Positions 25,973 to 35,528 of a stretch of DNA of 64,000 nucleotides are shown piece by piece. Source of the DNA: Clostridiales bacterium (GTDB lineage Bacteria; Bacillota; Clostridia; Christensenellales; CAG-138); assembly GCA_004557245.1 (NCBI GenBank), contig SFEL01000005.1, forward strand, positions 44,703-108,702. Direction: 5' to 3'. How positions within the stretch are numbered: the first letter of the stretch is position 1; every line of letters begins with the position of its first letter. The translations under genes and the position numbers were made by a program. The notes under the pieces were generated by a model. The model made no database searches, was not told the origin of the DNA, and worked only from the letters and a program-made list of their open reading frames with translations.

Positions 25973-27211
25973 TTACAGTATCTTTTCGCTAACCCTGTTC
26001 ATCCACCAAGAATATATACAGTAGCCGCACTTCGCGTCGTTCACAAACACATGAGTAACAGCGCCTATCAGCTTTCCATCCTGCATTACGGGGCTGCCGC
26101 TCATGCCCTGAACGATCCCTCCCGTCTTTGCGATGAGTTCCCTGTCCGTTATCCTTATTACCATACCCTTGCCGCTCATCTCCTTTTGCGGATACAGCTT
26201 GATTATCTCGCACTCGTAGGCGCATACTCCGCGATCGTCCACGGTGGACAGTATCTCAGCCTTTCCGGTATGAACCTCGTCAGGGTATGCAAGCTTTACG
26301 CCGTTTGGGTATATTGGGTTCACGGGTATTTCGTCCATTTCGCCGTACAGACCGTATTCGCAGTTTAGCTCTATGCTGCCCAACTGTCTGCTTGCCGTTG
26401 AAAACGAGCCTATTACCTCGCCCGGTATACCGTTGCTGCCAGCTGATACGCCTATTATGCTTGATTCAACTATGCTGCCGCTGCCTACATCTATTATGGC
26501 GCCTGTATCTATATCCGTTATAGGGTGGCCGAGCGCTCCGTATCTGAGGGACGACATATTGCAAAAGGACAGCGTACCAATGCCCGATGTACTGTCCCTC
26601 ACCCACATACCTGCCCGGTATGTGTCGTTTTCCGTATTCTTAACGGGAGTAAGCGCGACAGTCAGCTGCTGCCCGTCGCGGCGAACAGTCACCATCAGCT
26701 CCCCGCCTTTAGAGCAAAGCTCGCTCAGATGCAGCGAATCCCGCACAGTCTCGCCGTTGACCGCAGTTATGACGTCTCCGGCCCTTATGCCGGCAGACGC
26801 CGCCGGGCATATTTGCGCAGTTTCGGATATGCTGCCCAGGCCCACCACCAGCGCCCCGTCTGTATATATGGATACGCCTATGGGCATCCCTCCCGGCATT
26901 ACGGTTATGTCCTGCCGTTCGCCGTACTCTATGGTCTTTATTGGTATAACGCCGAAAAGGCGAATGCTGGCGCTGCCGCTTTTTCCGGAGAGTGTCTCGG
27001 AAAGGTTTTCCGAAACATATACATCCCTGTCGCCCATACTGAGGCTTAGCGGTCCGCTCAGGCTCCGGCATATATTTTCCAGCTGATCGGTGGATACGCT
27101 GTTGGACAGCCCGCGCACATAACTCATCTGCTCGCCTGAATTAAAGCAGACGAGCGTCACACACAGCGCCAGACCTATGCATTTCGCAAGATTTTGCCAG
27201 AGTCTTTTCAT
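25973..27211 (-). CDS. spoIVB: SpoIVB serine peptidase (S55)
   Basis: SpoIVB is secreted from the forespore and cleaves SpoIVFA, starting sigma-K activation in the mother cell. The 412-residue protein has an N-terminal membrane/signal segment, a PDZ domain (about 115-200; GIRAGDVITAVNGETV) and an S55 peptidase domain with GHPITDID (catalytic His) and GGIVQGMSGSPVMQDGKLIG, where the Ser near residue 373 is catalytic. It precedes spo0A, the usual order. All catalytic residues appear intact, in contrast to the Spo0A next to it. Confidence 0.95.
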   Translation of the reverse strand: MKRLWQNLAKCIGLALCVTLVCFNSGEQMSYVRGLSNSVSTDQLENICRSLSGPLSLSMGDRDVYVSENLSETLSGKSGSASIRLFGVIPIKTIEYGERQDITVMPGGMPIGVSIYTDGALVVGLGSISETAQICPAASAGIRAGDVITAVNGETVRDSLHLSELCSKGGELMVTVRRDGQQLTVALTPVKNTENDTYRAGMWVRDSTSGIGTLSFCNMSSLRYGALGHPITDIDTGAIIDVGSGSIVESSIIGVSAGSNGIPGEVIGSFSTASRQLGSIELNCEYGLYGEMDEIPVNPIYPNGVKLAYPDEVHTGKAEILSTVDDRGVCAYECEIIKLYPQKEMSGKGMVIRITDRELIAKTGGIVQGMSGSPVMQDGKLIGAVTHVFVNDAKCGYCIYSWWMNRVSEKIL

Positions 27212-27236
27212 ATATACACCGCCTTAAAGAATAAAA

Positions 27237-27269
27237 ATAAACACCGCGAAGCAACTTCGCAGTGTTTAT
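27237..27269 (-). terminator. Intrinsic terminator after recN
   Basis: A 15-bp stem with one mismatch (arms ATAAACACCGCGAAG and CTTCGCAGTGTTTAT, 3-base loop) is followed on the minus strand by TTTTTATT. It separates recN from spoIVB, so spoIVB needs its own promoter, consistent with forespore-specific expression. Confidence 0.85.
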
Positions 27270-27293
27270 GATTTGTAATGCCGATGTATTTTA

Positions 27294-28985
27294 TTATTTA
27301 TTTTTACGACGCTTTTGCTTGATTTCTTCAGAGTGGGTTATCAGTTCCCTGGCGTGCTCGTAGGCTAACTTTGAATCCTCCATGCCGCTCATCATACGGG
27401 CGATGTATTCGTACCGTTCCTCCATTTCCAGCCGCTTCAGGCTTGTTCTGGTAGTCTGTCCATCGTCCTGCTTCTGCACCATAAAGTGTACGTCCGCAAG
27501 GGCCGCTATCTGGGGCAGATGTGTCACGCAAAGCACCTGATGATTATCCGCTATGCTCACCATCTTTTCGCCCACCACCGCGGCTATGTGGCCGCTTATG
27601 CCCGTATCTATTTCGTCGAATATCAGCGTGGGTATGGCATCCGCATTGGCGGCAATAGCCTTGAATGCCAGCATTATGCGTGACATTTCGCCGCCGGACG
27701 CTACTTTTTCAAGGGGCTTCAGGCTTTCGCCCGGGTTGGCGGAAAGCATGAATTCCACCCTGTCCATGCCGTTCTGTCCCGGCTCCGTGAGCGGGTCAAT
27801 TCTGACCTCGAACCGCGCCTTTTCCATGCCAAGATCCTTCAGGTGGCTCAGCAGTTCCCTTTGCAGCCTTTCTGCCTCTGTACGTCGTATATCCGTAAGC
27901 GCGGCCGCCTCAGCCCTATACAGCTTTTCCTTATCCGCAAGCTGTTTTTGCAGTTTTTCCCGCTTTTCCTGCGCGCCCTCCAGCTGCCCGAGACGTTCCG
28001 ACGCCCGCTCGCCGAAGGCGATAACATCTTCTACCTCTGAACCGTATTTCTTTTTGAGGTTTGAATAGATCTCAAGCCGCTGCTCTATCTGATCTATCCT
28101 GCCCGGCTCAAAGTCGAAGGAGTCACGCATGTCCCTGAGCGTATAGCCTATATCCTCGATGGTATAATACGCCTCGCTGAGCCGCCTTGACAGCTCGCCG
28201 TACTCTGTCGATATGCCTGATATATCCTTCATGGCAGATACGGCTTGGCTGAGAAGCCCCACGGCCCCTTCGTCTCCGGAGACAGCCTCGGAGCTCTTCT
28301 GCAGCGACGTCATTATACGTTCTGCATTGATAAGCACCGCCCGCTCCTCCGTGAGCTTCTGCTCTTCATCGGCAGTGAGCCGTGCATTTTCTATCTCGTT
28401 TATCTGATATCTTAATATGTCCGCTTCCCGGGCCCGCTCGTCCTCGGAGCCGAAGCCGCCCAAAAGCTCTGACTGTATAGCCTTGCATTCGGAATAAAGC
28501 CCCGCCACTTTTTCGCGTTGAGCCCTATCCCTTTCCCCTGCGAAAGAATCCAGAAACCTTATATGCCGCGACTGCATTAGCAGCGACTGGTGTTCATGCT
28601 GGCCGTGAACATCTACCAGCAGGTCTGTTATCTGCTTAAGCGTAGCAAGGTTAACGAGCGTACCATTTATGCGGCATACGTTTTTGCCCGAAGCCGACAG
28701 CTCACGGGATATTATCAGACCGTCGTCCTCCAGCTCATTCTGCCGCAGCATGGACTTTACGGCTTCCTCGCCTTCTATATCGAACTCCGCCTCTACAGAC
28801 GCCTTTTCAGCCCCCGTGGTTATGAGCTCCCTGCTTGCCCGCTCTCCCAGCGCCAGATTTACAGCGTCAATAATGATGGATTTACCGGCTCCGGTCTCGC
28901 CGGTAAGCACGTTAAGCCCATTGTCGAAATCCATATCCAGCCGCTCTATCAAAGCGACGTTTTTTATAGACAGCCTTTTTAACAT
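27294..28985 (-). CDS. recN: DNA repair protein RecN
   Basis: RecN is an SMC-like ATPase that acts early in double-strand break repair. The 563-residue protein has Walker A (GETGAGKS, 30-37), a central coiled coil (about 150-380), the ABC signature region (LEKVASGGEMSRIMLAFK) and Walker B (TLIFDEIDTGISG). Order argR-recN-spoIVB-spo0A is standard in spore-forming Firmicutes. Confidence 0.97.
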   Translation of the reverse strand: MLKRLSIKNVALIERLDMDFDNGLNVLTGETGAGKSIIIDAVNLALGERASRELITTGAEKASVEAEFDIEGEEAVKSMLRQNELEDDGLIISRELSASGKNVCRINGTLVNLATLKQITDLLVDVHGQHEHQSLLMQSRHIRFLDSFAGERDRAQREKVAGLYSECKAIQSELLGGFGSEDERAREADILRYQINEIENARLTADEEQKLTEERAVLINAERIMTSLQKSSEAVSGDEGAVGLLSQAVSAMKDISGISTEYGELSRRLSEAYYTIEDIGYTLRDMRDSFDFEPGRIDQIEQRLEIYSNLKKKYGSEVEDVIAFGERASERLGQLEGAQEKREKLQKQLADKEKLYRAEAAALTDIRRTEAERLQRELLSHLKDLGMEKARFEVRIDPLTEPGQNGMDRVEFMLSANPGESLKPLEKVASGGEMSRIMLAFKAIAANADAIPTLIFDEIDTGISGHIAAVVGEKMVSIADNHQVLCVTHLPQIAALADVHFMVQKQDDGQTTRTSLKRLEMEERYEYIARMMSGMEDSKLAYEHARELITHSEEIKQKRRKNK

Positions 28986-29002
28986 TAACCTCTCCGCCGC
29001 AG

Positions 29003-29455
29003 TTAGGCCTTGAGCATATCCTGAAAGCGCTTTATAAGCTCAGGGGTGACAGCCGGGTCCTTTACGGCAACAAAAATAGTATTATCTCCGGCCATAGTGC
29101 CTACTATGTCATCGAGGCGCATAGAATCTATAGCTTCCGCCGCAGCAGGAGCCGTGCCGGTAATGGTCTTTATGACTATAAGATTTCCCGCTTCGGCCAT
29201 GGATACAACCGAATGGGCAAATATGCTTATGAATCTATCCTTGAGCCCCGCCTCTGCCTTATCGACCGTAGCATATTTATAGGAGCCGCTTTCGGTCAAT
29301 ACCTTTATAAGCCTCAGATCCTTTATGTCGCGGGATACTGTGGCCTGCGTCACCTTTACTCCTCTGTCATTGAGCATTGAGGCAAGCTCATCCTGCGTAT
29401 TGATATCGTACTGGTCAATAAGCTCGAGTATCATGGAATGCCGTGCAGATTTCAT
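29003..29455 (-). CDS. argR: Arginine repressor ArgR/AhrC
   Basis: The 150-residue protein has an N-terminal winged helix (ELASMLNDRGVKVTQATVSRDIKDLRLIKV) and a C-terminal arginine-binding, hexamer-forming domain (TIMAGDNT-like segment GTMAGDNTIFVAV). It represses arginine biosynthesis and activates catabolism when arginine is bound. Palindromes upstream at 29504-29544 could be sites for autoregulation, though they do not match the ARG box closely. Confidence 0.95.
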   Translation of the reverse strand: MKSARHSMILELIDQYDINTQDELASMLNDRGVKVTQATVSRDIKDLRLIKVLTESGSYKYATVDKAEAGLKDRFISIFAHSVVSMAEAGNLIVIKTITGTAPAAAEAIDSMRLDDIVGTMAGDNTIFVAVKDPAVTPELIKRFQDMLKA

Positions 29456-29528
29456 TACTTCACTCCTCCGTCAGCTATGATTTTTTCTCTTGTATATCGT
29501 ATATTCGCGATTGTCCGCTTCGCGAAAA

Positions 29529-29544
29529 ATAAATACGTATTTAT
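29529..29544. promoter_or_regulatory. Perfect 16-bp palindrome upstream of argR
   Basis: ATAAATACGTATTTAT is fully symmetric and ends at the nadK stop codon, about 75 bases before argR. A second inverted repeat (TTCGCGA/TCGCGAA, 29504-29526) lies next to it. The first is AT-rich like ArgR operators but lacks their TGAAT half-site. Confidence 0.35.
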
Positions 29545-30365
29545 CAGGAAAGCTTATTTCGTATGAGTGAATAAAGATTCCGATCACCGAGCCTTATAAA
29601 GCGCACGCTGCGCCGGCTTCTGCATATTCTTACCATGTCCCCGGGCACTATGCGCTCCGTGGATACGCCGTCCATACCCAGAAAACCCTCCTGTTTTATG
29701 GAAAGCTCTATTACGGAATCCCCGGGCGCAATTATAGGCCTGAAGGCCAAGGTATGAGGGCATATTGGGTTGATTATCACAACGTCGGTGTTAGGAGCAA
29801 TTACCGGACCGCCGGCTGAGATGGAATAACCTGTAGAGCCGGTCGGCGTAGCTACTATAAGGCCATCGCAGGAGACCGTTCCAGCATCTATGCCGTTCAC
29901 ATTTACAGTAATCGATACTACTCCGGAGAACTTTTTTCTGTACAAAACCGCCTCGTTAAGGCAGTCCTTAGCGGCGCAGCCATTCACGCTGCATGAAAGC
30001 ATCATGCATTTATCCGTACGGTACTGCTCGCTCTCTATAGCGTCCAGCGCGTCGGATATGCCCTCTACATCTATCTCGCTCAGGAATCCTATGCGGCCAA
30101 AGTTTATGCCAAGTATGGGTATGTCGTTCTCAGCGGCGTATCCTGCCGCGTGAAGTATTGTGCCGTCTCCGCCTATGGCTATCATGAGGCCGGGAACCTG
30201 CTCCTGTATCGTCTCGTAGCCGCTGAATTCCTCCATATTTGCGAAGGATCTGTCTATAAAGCACTTAATGCCCCTGCTCCTTGCTACGCCGTACACAGAG
30301 CTCACTGCGGCCAGTGCGCCTTCATTATTGGGGTTTGCAAATATGCCAATGCTCTGGATTCGCAT
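29544..30365 (-). CDS. nadK: NAD kinase
   Basis: NadK phosphorylates NAD to NADP. The 273-residue protein has GGDGTILHAAGYA (catalytic Asp), INFGRIGFLSE, and the conserved TPTGSTGYSISAGGPVI segment. In Firmicutes the gene is usually between tlyA and argR/recN, as here. Start ATG at 30365. Confidence 0.96.
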   Translation of the reverse strand: MRIQSIGIFANPNNEGALAAVSSVYGVARSRGIKCFIDRSFANMEEFSGYETIQEQVPGLMIAIGGDGTILHAAGYAAENDIPILGINFGRIGFLSEIDVEGISDALDAIESEQYRTDKCMMLSCSVNGCAAKDCLNEAVLYRKKFSGVVSITVNVNGIDAGTVSCDGLIVATPTGSTGYSISAGGPVIAPNTDVVIINPICPHTLAFRPIIAPGDSVIELSIKQEGFLGMDGVSTERIVPGDMVRICRSRRSVRFIRLGDRNLYSLIRNKLS

Positions 30366-30469
30366 TTATCTTTAAAGCTCCTCTTTAAATTGAAAAAGTG
30401 TTTTTATAAATCGCGACGATTGGCATATGGACTTTTTATGATAATATGCTCGTCAGCAAAAGAATAATT

Positions 30470-30483
30470 TTAATGTACATTAA
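30470..30483. promoter_or_regulatory. Perfect 14-bp palindrome upstream of nadK
   Basis: TTAATGTACATTAA lies about 105 bases before nadK in a 179-base gap after tlyA that otherwise holds only AT-rich DNA. It could be an operator; I cannot name the regulator. Confidence 0.3.
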
Positions 30484-30544
30484 TTGTATGCATATTATCG
30501 TCATATTTCAAGTATAAATATTATTTTCTTGAAAAAAATATGCA

Positions 30545-31351
30545 TCAGGCCAACTCACCGTGCGCCATATCCACAATATGCGGTATGTCGGCCAATACCT
30601 CTGTACCTCCTGCTGTGCCGCTTTTCTCCAACAACAGCAGAAACTCTATGTTCCCCTTCGGCCCGGTTATGGGAGAATAATCTATCTGGCGTATAGAGAA
30701 CCCTGTGTCCAAAGCAAAACGGGCGGTATCCTCCACCACCTGACGGTGTGTATCCTTGTCCCTCACCACGCCGTTTTTGCCTACCCGGCCTCGACCTGCC
30801 TCAAACTGCGGCTTTACGAGTATGACTGCCTGTGCTCCTTCGCGAAGGCTTTTATATATACCGGGCAGTATCAGCTTAACTGATATAAATGAAACGTCCA
30901 TTGAGGCAAAGTCAGGAGCCTCTGTAAACCAGTCCGGTTCCATATTGCGGGCGTTTGTGCGCTCCATCACCACGACCCTCGGATCGTTTCTCAGCTTCCA
31001 GTCCAGCTGTCCGTAGCCCACATCTACGGCGTATACCTTTTTTGCGCCGTTTTGCAGCATGCAGTCTGTAAAGCCGCCGGTAGAGGCTCCCACGTCCATG
31101 GTCACCATATCGGTAAAATCAAGGCCGTATTTCCTTACAGCCTTATCGAGCTTCAATCCGCCGCGGCTCACAAACGGTATTGCCTGTTCCTTTACGGTAA
31201 GCAATGCGTCTTCAGGCACAGCCGCGCCTGGCTTATCTATCCGCAATGTATCGATAAACACCTCCCCCGCCATTATAAGCGTGCGTGCCTTTTCACGGCT
31301 GGGCGCCAGCCCCAGCTCCACAAGCCTTACATCTGCCCTTACTCCGCTCAT
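30545..31351 (-). CDS. tlyA: TlyA-family rRNA 2'-O-methyltransferase (S4 + FtsJ domains)
   Basis: The 268-residue protein has an S4 RNA-binding domain (about 3-65; VRLVELGLAPSREKARTLIMAG) and an FtsJ-type methyltransferase domain with the SAM-binding segment MDVGASTGGFTDCML and the catalytic K-D-K-E-like residues. Family members methylate riboses in 16S and 23S rRNA. I chose the ATG at 31351, which has GGAGG 7 bases upstream and overlaps the dxs stop (ATGA). Confidence 0.94.
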   Translation of the reverse strand: MSGVRADVRLVELGLAPSREKARTLIMAGEVFIDTLRIDKPGAAVPEDALLTVKEQAIPFVSRGGLKLDKAVRKYGLDFTDMVTMDVGASTGGFTDCMLQNGAKKVYAVDVGYGQLDWKLRNDPRVVVMERTNARNMEPDWFTEAPDFASMDVSFISVKLILPGIYKSLREGAQAVILVKPQFEAGRGRVGKNGVVRDKDTHRQVVEDTARFALDTGFSIRQIDYSPITGPKGNIEFLLLLEKSGTAGGTEVLADIPHIVDMAHGELA

Positions 31352-33186
31352 TTTATTCCCTCCATGGCCATCAATACCCGTACCCTGACGGCCCTTTCGT
31401 CCATGCCGCACAGCCTGGTCTGCTCGTCGCAGGTACCTTGGCCCACGGGCTTTTCACTCACTCCCATACACTCGACCTTTATGCCTGCGAGCCGCTGGGC
31501 TATTCTGCTTCCCATGCCCCCCTGGGCAATGCCGTCCTCAATCGTTATGACGTAAGAAGCCTTCTGTTTTATTATATCCAGCATAGCCTCGTCCATAGGC
31601 CGTATGAACCTTGCGTTCACCAAGCCTGCGTCGAGGTTCTCCACTGCCCTTTCCGCTATCTCCACCATACGGCCCGTAGCTACCACCGTAACCTTGGCTA
31701 TGGGTTTTATCTCAATCCATTTGCCGTACTCTACCGCCGGGTATACTCTATCCGGCAGTGTACCCTTTCCGTACCGTACGGCAGCAGGGACGCCGCCCTC
31801 CACCGCCATTTTGAGCATTTCCTCAAGCTCGCCCTTAGAGGCCGGGGAATATATCTCCACATAAGGCATAGTCAAACAGTAGGCAATATCGTACACGCCC
31901 TGATGCGTCTCGCCGTCCGCGCCCACAAGGCCCGCCCTGTCTATGGCGAAGACCACGTGCAGCCTTTGCAGTGCCACATCGTGGAGCATTTGGTCGTAAG
32001 CCCTCTGCAAAAATGATGAGTATATTGCTACCACAGGCTTCATACCGCCCATAGCAAGCCCTGCGGCCATGGTTACGGCGTGCTGCTCAGCTATGCCAAC
32101 GTCAAAGAATCTTTCCGGGAACGCCTCTCTGAAAGGCTCCATGCCGGTACCCTCGCTCATGGCAGCGGTTATGACTGCAAGATCCTTCTCCTGCCTGCCA
32201 ATGCGGCACAGTGTCTCTCCTGCTATGGCCGAGTTGTCCTTTTTAGCCGTGCCGGGACTCCTGCCGGTATCGGGGTCGAATTTTCCTATGCCGTGGAATC
32301 TGCTCGGCTCCTTCTCCGCCGGGCCGTAGCCCTTTCCCTTGACGGTCAGCACGTGCAGCAGCACGGGATTTGGCACTTTTTTTGCAAGATTCAACGCCTC
32401 TGTAAGGCTCTGTATGTCGTGACCCGACACTGGGCCCAGATAAGTAAAGCCCATCTCCTCAAACAGCACATTGGGCAGCAGAAGGTACTTTATCCTGGAC
32501 TTTACCTTTGACAGCCAGGCATGTATGCGCGGCCCAGCCTTTGTCATCTTATCCAGCATATTCACCATTCCTCGCTTGAAGGCGAGATAGCCGCTGCTGA
32601 CACGCATACTGTCAAGATGCCTTGGCAGCGCGCCGACATTCTTGGATATGGACATATTGTTGTCGTTAAGTACGACGATAAGCGGCAGCTCGCTCTGCCC
32701 CGCATCGTTGAGGGCCTCGAAGGCCATTCCGCCGGTAAGCGCCCCGTCGCCTATCACCGCCACGACACGTCCCGGCGTGCCCTTTATGCGCATGGCGCGC
32801 AGCATGCCCAGCGCCGCAGAAATGGAAGTGCTGGAGTGGCCGGTATTGAAGGTATCAAATTCGCTCTCTTCTGTCTTGGGAAAGCCCGCAAGGCCGTCCA
32901 TTTGCCTGAGCGTGGGAAATTCGGCCGCACGGCCGGTCAATATTTTGTTGACATAGGTTTGGTGGCCCACGTCGAATATGATCTTATCCTTTGGCGTATC
33001 AAAGGCGCGTTGCAGCGCTATGGTAAGCTCCACCACGCCGAGATTGGAGGCCAGGTGCCCGCCGGTCTTTGATACCGACCGCACCAGAAACTCCCTTATT
33101 TCCGCGGCAAGGCAATCAAGCTCATTCTCCGGAATGCGCCTGAAATCCTCTATGGATCTGATGCTGTCAATGTACTTAGTGTTCAT
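31348..33186 (-). CDS. dxs: 1-deoxy-D-xylulose-5-phosphate synthase
   Basis: Dxs condenses pyruvate and glyceraldehyde-3-phosphate, the first step of the MEP isoprenoid pathway, and uses thiamine diphosphate. The 612-residue protein has DVGHQTYVNKILTGR, the ThDP/Mg motif GDGALTGGMAFEALN and a transketolase-like pyrimidine domain with GIAEQHAVTMAAGLA. It sits after ispA and before tlyA, forming an isoprenoid block typical of Firmicutes. Confidence 0.97.
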   Translation of the reverse strand: MNTKYIDSIRSIEDFRRIPENELDCLAAEIREFLVRSVSKTGGHLASNLGVVELTIALQRAFDTPKDKIIFDVGHQTYVNKILTGRAAEFPTLRQMDGLAGFPKTEESEFDTFNTGHSSTSISAALGMLRAMRIKGTPGRVVAVIGDGALTGGMAFEALNDAGQSELPLIVVLNDNNMSISKNVGALPRHLDSMRVSSGYLAFKRGMVNMLDKMTKAGPRIHAWLSKVKSRIKYLLLPNVLFEEMGFTYLGPVSGHDIQSLTEALNLAKKVPNPVLLHVLTVKGKGYGPAEKEPSRFHGIGKFDPDTGRSPGTAKKDNSAIAGETLCRIGRQEKDLAVITAAMSEGTGMEPFREAFPERFFDVGIAEQHAVTMAAGLAMGGMKPVVAIYSSFLQRAYDQMLHDVALQRLHVVFAIDRAGLVGADGETHQGVYDIAYCLTMPYVEIYSPASKGELEEMLKMAVEGGVPAAVRYGKGTLPDRVYPAVEYGKWIEIKPIAKVTVVATGRMVEIAERAVENLDAGLVNARFIRPMDEAMLDIIKQKASYVITIEDGIAQGGMGSRIAQRLAGIKVECMGVSEKPVGQGTCDEQTRLCGMDERAVRVRVLMAMEGIK

Positions 33187-33213
33187 TATATTCCGTCAAT
33201 GTTCCGCCATTTA

Positions 33214-34098
33214 TCAGCTTTTGCGGCTTACCGTGGCATTTGTCAGCTCTCGCAGGAGCCATGCCTTTTCTCCGAAGATTTCCAGTGCCGCCAATGCTTT
33301 TTCAGCCGTCCGGCCTGCGATTTTTTTTGCTTCTTCAAGGCCTATGAGCGAAATATATGTAAGCTTTCCCTCCTGAGCGTCCTTTCCCAGCGTCTTGCCC
33401 ATGCTTTCAAAGCTGCCTTCTACATCAAGTATATCGTCAGTCATCTGAAACAGGTCGCCGTAAGCATATCCGAAATCGCTCAGCGCCTTCAACTGCTCTT
33501 CATCAGCACCCGCTACGCAGCCGCCCGCAAGCAGCGACCCACGTATCATTGCGCCGGTCTTGTTGACATGTATAAAGCGCAGCGTATCCATATCCCGCGC
33601 ACCGGACTTTTCAGAAGCCAGGTCTGCCACCTGACCCGCCACCATGCCCTGCACGCCTGCGCCCTCGGATACCGCCTGTGCGGCTTTTATTTCGCCTTGA
33701 CAGGGGTTATTTGCTATTGCGGCAAGCATGGTATCAAATGCCAGCGAAAGCAGCCCGTCCCCCGCCAATACGGCGTTTGCTTCACCGAACACCTTATGGT
33801 TGGAAGGCATGCCCCGTCTGTAATCATCGTTATCCATACATGGCAGGTCGTCATGTATGAGAGAATAGGTGTGTATCATCTCAAGGGCACAGGCAAACGG
33901 CAGCGCGCGCCGTATGTCGCCGTCAAGCATCTCGCATACGTACAGCGTCATTGCGGGGCGAAGCCTCTTGCCGCCCGCCTCGAGGCTGTAGCGCATGGCG
34001 CTTTTAAGATCCTTCGGCGCGCCGCAGCCGTCCACTATCGCAAACAGTTTTTCTTCGACTATGCCCTTATACCGGGCCAGCTCATGCTTATAACACAT
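33214..34098 (-). CDS. ispA: Polyprenyl (farnesyl/geranyl) diphosphate synthase
   Basis: The 294-residue enzyme joins IPP to allylic diphosphates. The first Asp-rich motif is DDLPCMDNDD, the second DDILDVEG, and GGKRLRP binds IPP. Length and order (xseB, then this gene, then dxs) match farnesyl diphosphate synthases of Firmicutes; chain length is not proved by sequence. Confidence 0.95.
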   Translation of the reverse strand: MCYKHELARYKGIVEEKLFAIVDGCGAPKDLKSAMRYSLEAGGKRLRPAMTLYVCEMLDGDIRRALPFACALEMIHTYSLIHDDLPCMDNDDYRRGMPSNHKVFGEANAVLAGDGLLSLAFDTMLAAIANNPCQGEIKAAQAVSEGAGVQGMVAGQVADLASEKSGARDMDTLRFIHVNKTGAMIRGSLLAGGCVAGADEEQLKALSDFGYAYGDLFQMTDDILDVEGSFESMGKTLGKDAQEGKLTYISLIGLEEAKKIAGRTAEKALAALEIFGEKAWLLRELTNATVSRKS

Positions 34099-34101
34099 AT
34101 A

Positions 34102-34305
34102 TCAGGCCTCCGAAAGGGAACTGTCTACCTTTTCGAGGCGTCCCTCGTACTGGGCAAGCAGGCCGAGGCAATACCTGGAAAGCCCTGCGCCTTCCTCGTA
34201 AAGCTTGACCATTTCTTCTATTGGCAGATTGCCGTCTGAAAGCTTTTCCACTATGCCGTCCAGCTTTTCCTTGGCCTGTTCGAATGTCATTTCCTTCTTT
34301 GCCAT
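34102..34305 (-). CDS. xseB: Exodeoxyribonuclease VII small subunit
   Basis: The 67-residue helical protein has the family pattern MTFEQAKEKLDGIVEKL and LPIEEMVKLYEEGAGLS. It binds XseA in the single-strand exonuclease used in repair. Its start overlaps the xseA end by 19 bases. Confidence 0.95.
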   Translation of the reverse strand: MAKKEMTFEQAKEKLDGIVEKLSDGNLPIEEMVKLYEEGAGLSRYCLGLLAQYEGRLEKVDSSLSEA

Positions 34306-35528
34306 GGCGTTTCCCTCGCTTGCTTTATGTTTATGCTATCAACTGTAATATCCGCGGTCCCGTCTCTCATTATAAGCCTTGCAGCCAAGCCTTCCTTAAG
34401 CTCCGCTGCACTGCCTACGTACCTGCCTTCGGCCTGCACCATACCGTAGCCTCTCTCCAGTACCTTGCCCGGAGACAGCGCTTCAAGGCGCGCAGTCAGG
34501 CTTTCTATGGAATGGGCGGCGTTGGCAGTCTCTGCCCTCACATCGTTCGCCATGGCGCTCTGCTCTGCCGCTACCTCACTGCGCAGCAGCGCTATCCGGT
34601 GGTGAGCCCTTTGGAATGCGGCAGATTCGCCGATATCCGAAAGCTCCGCCTTTATCCGTCCTACATGGCCCATAGCGGCCGAGCGCAGCCTTTCGAGGGC
34701 CATTCTCACGTCTCCCTCCAGCCTTGCCCGCTCCGGCACGCAAAGCTCTGCCGCCGCAGACGGTGTGGGAGCCCGCATGTCAGCTGTAAAGTCGGCTATG
34801 GAAAAGTCCGTCTCGTGCCCCACAGCGCTTATGACAGGTATATTGCTGTTGTATATGGCTTTGGCGACTATCTCCTCATTGAAGGGCCAAAGATCCTCCA
34901 TACTGCCGCCGCCGCGGCCCACTATCAGTACATCCGCCTTCTGTATGCGGTTCATTTCGTCTATTGCGTGGGCGATCTCCGCTGCCGCCCCCTCGCCCTG
35001 AACCCGTACCGGGTACAGCAGTATATTCATGCCATCAAAGCGGCGGCGCGTTATATTGATTATATCCTGCACCGCAGCTCCCGTAGGCGATGTGACCACG
35101 CCTACACATTTAGGCAGCTTCGGTATGGGCTTCTTATGGCTCTCGTCGAAGTAGCCCCTGGCCTCAAGCCGTGTCTTCATCAGCATAAATCGGCGGAAAA
35201 GCTCTCCTTCGCCCTCCCGCTCCATAGCTGTGACGTAAAGCTGGTACTGGCCGTCCTTGACGTAAAGCGACACGCTTCCGTATACCCTTACGGATTGGCC
35301 GTCCTCCGGTGAAAATTCGAGATTATACGCATTCTGCCGGAACATTACGCAACGCACCAGCGCCCCTTCGTCCTTCAGCGAAAAATAAAGATGTCCTGAG
35401 GAATGCCGCTTAAATCCGCTCAATTCTCCGCATACGCAAACATTGTTCAAAAGCAAATCTCTTTTGAGCATACCGTTCACATATTCGTTTAGCTGAGTCA
35501 CCGTCAGCTTGTAGCCGTTATCCAACAA
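34287..35528 (-). CDS. xseA: Exodeoxyribonuclease VII large subunit
   Basis: The protein (about 413 residues) has an N-terminal OB fold (CGELSGFKRHSSGHLYFSLKDE) and the catalytic domain with GVVTSPTGAAVQDI and GRGGGSMEDLWPFNEE. No ATG is available before the conserved LTVTQLNEYV; the start is probably one of two TTG codons at 35528 and 35525 inside the folD end, about 8-11 bases overlapping its stop region. Longer in-frame extension into folD is unlikely. Confidence 0.93.
   Translation of the reverse strand: MLDNGYKLTVTQLNEYVNGMLKRDLLLNNVCVCGELSGFKRHSSGHLYFSLKDEGALVRCVMFRQNAYNLEFSPEDGQSVRVYGSVSLYVKDGQYQLYVTAMEREGEGELFRRFMLMKTRLEARGYFDESHKKPIPKLPKCVGVVTSPTGAAVQDIINITRRRFDGMNILLYPVRVQGEGAAAEIAHAIDEMNRIQKADVLIVGRGGGSMEDLWPFNEEIVAKAIYNSNIPVISAVGHETDFSIADFTADMRAPTPSAAAELCVPERARLEGDVRMALERLRSAAMGHVGRIKAELSDIGESAAFQRAHHRIALLRSEVAAEQSAMANDVRAETANAAHSIESLTARLEALSPGKVLERGYGMVQAEGRYVGSAAELKEGLAARLIMRDGTADITVDSINIKQARETPWQRRK

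Noticed and set aside
34221..35312. Plus-strand open frame of about 360 codons opposite xseA
   Set aside because: Shadow of xseA produced by codon bias; composition (many Arg, His, Cys, Tyr) is unlike a real protein.
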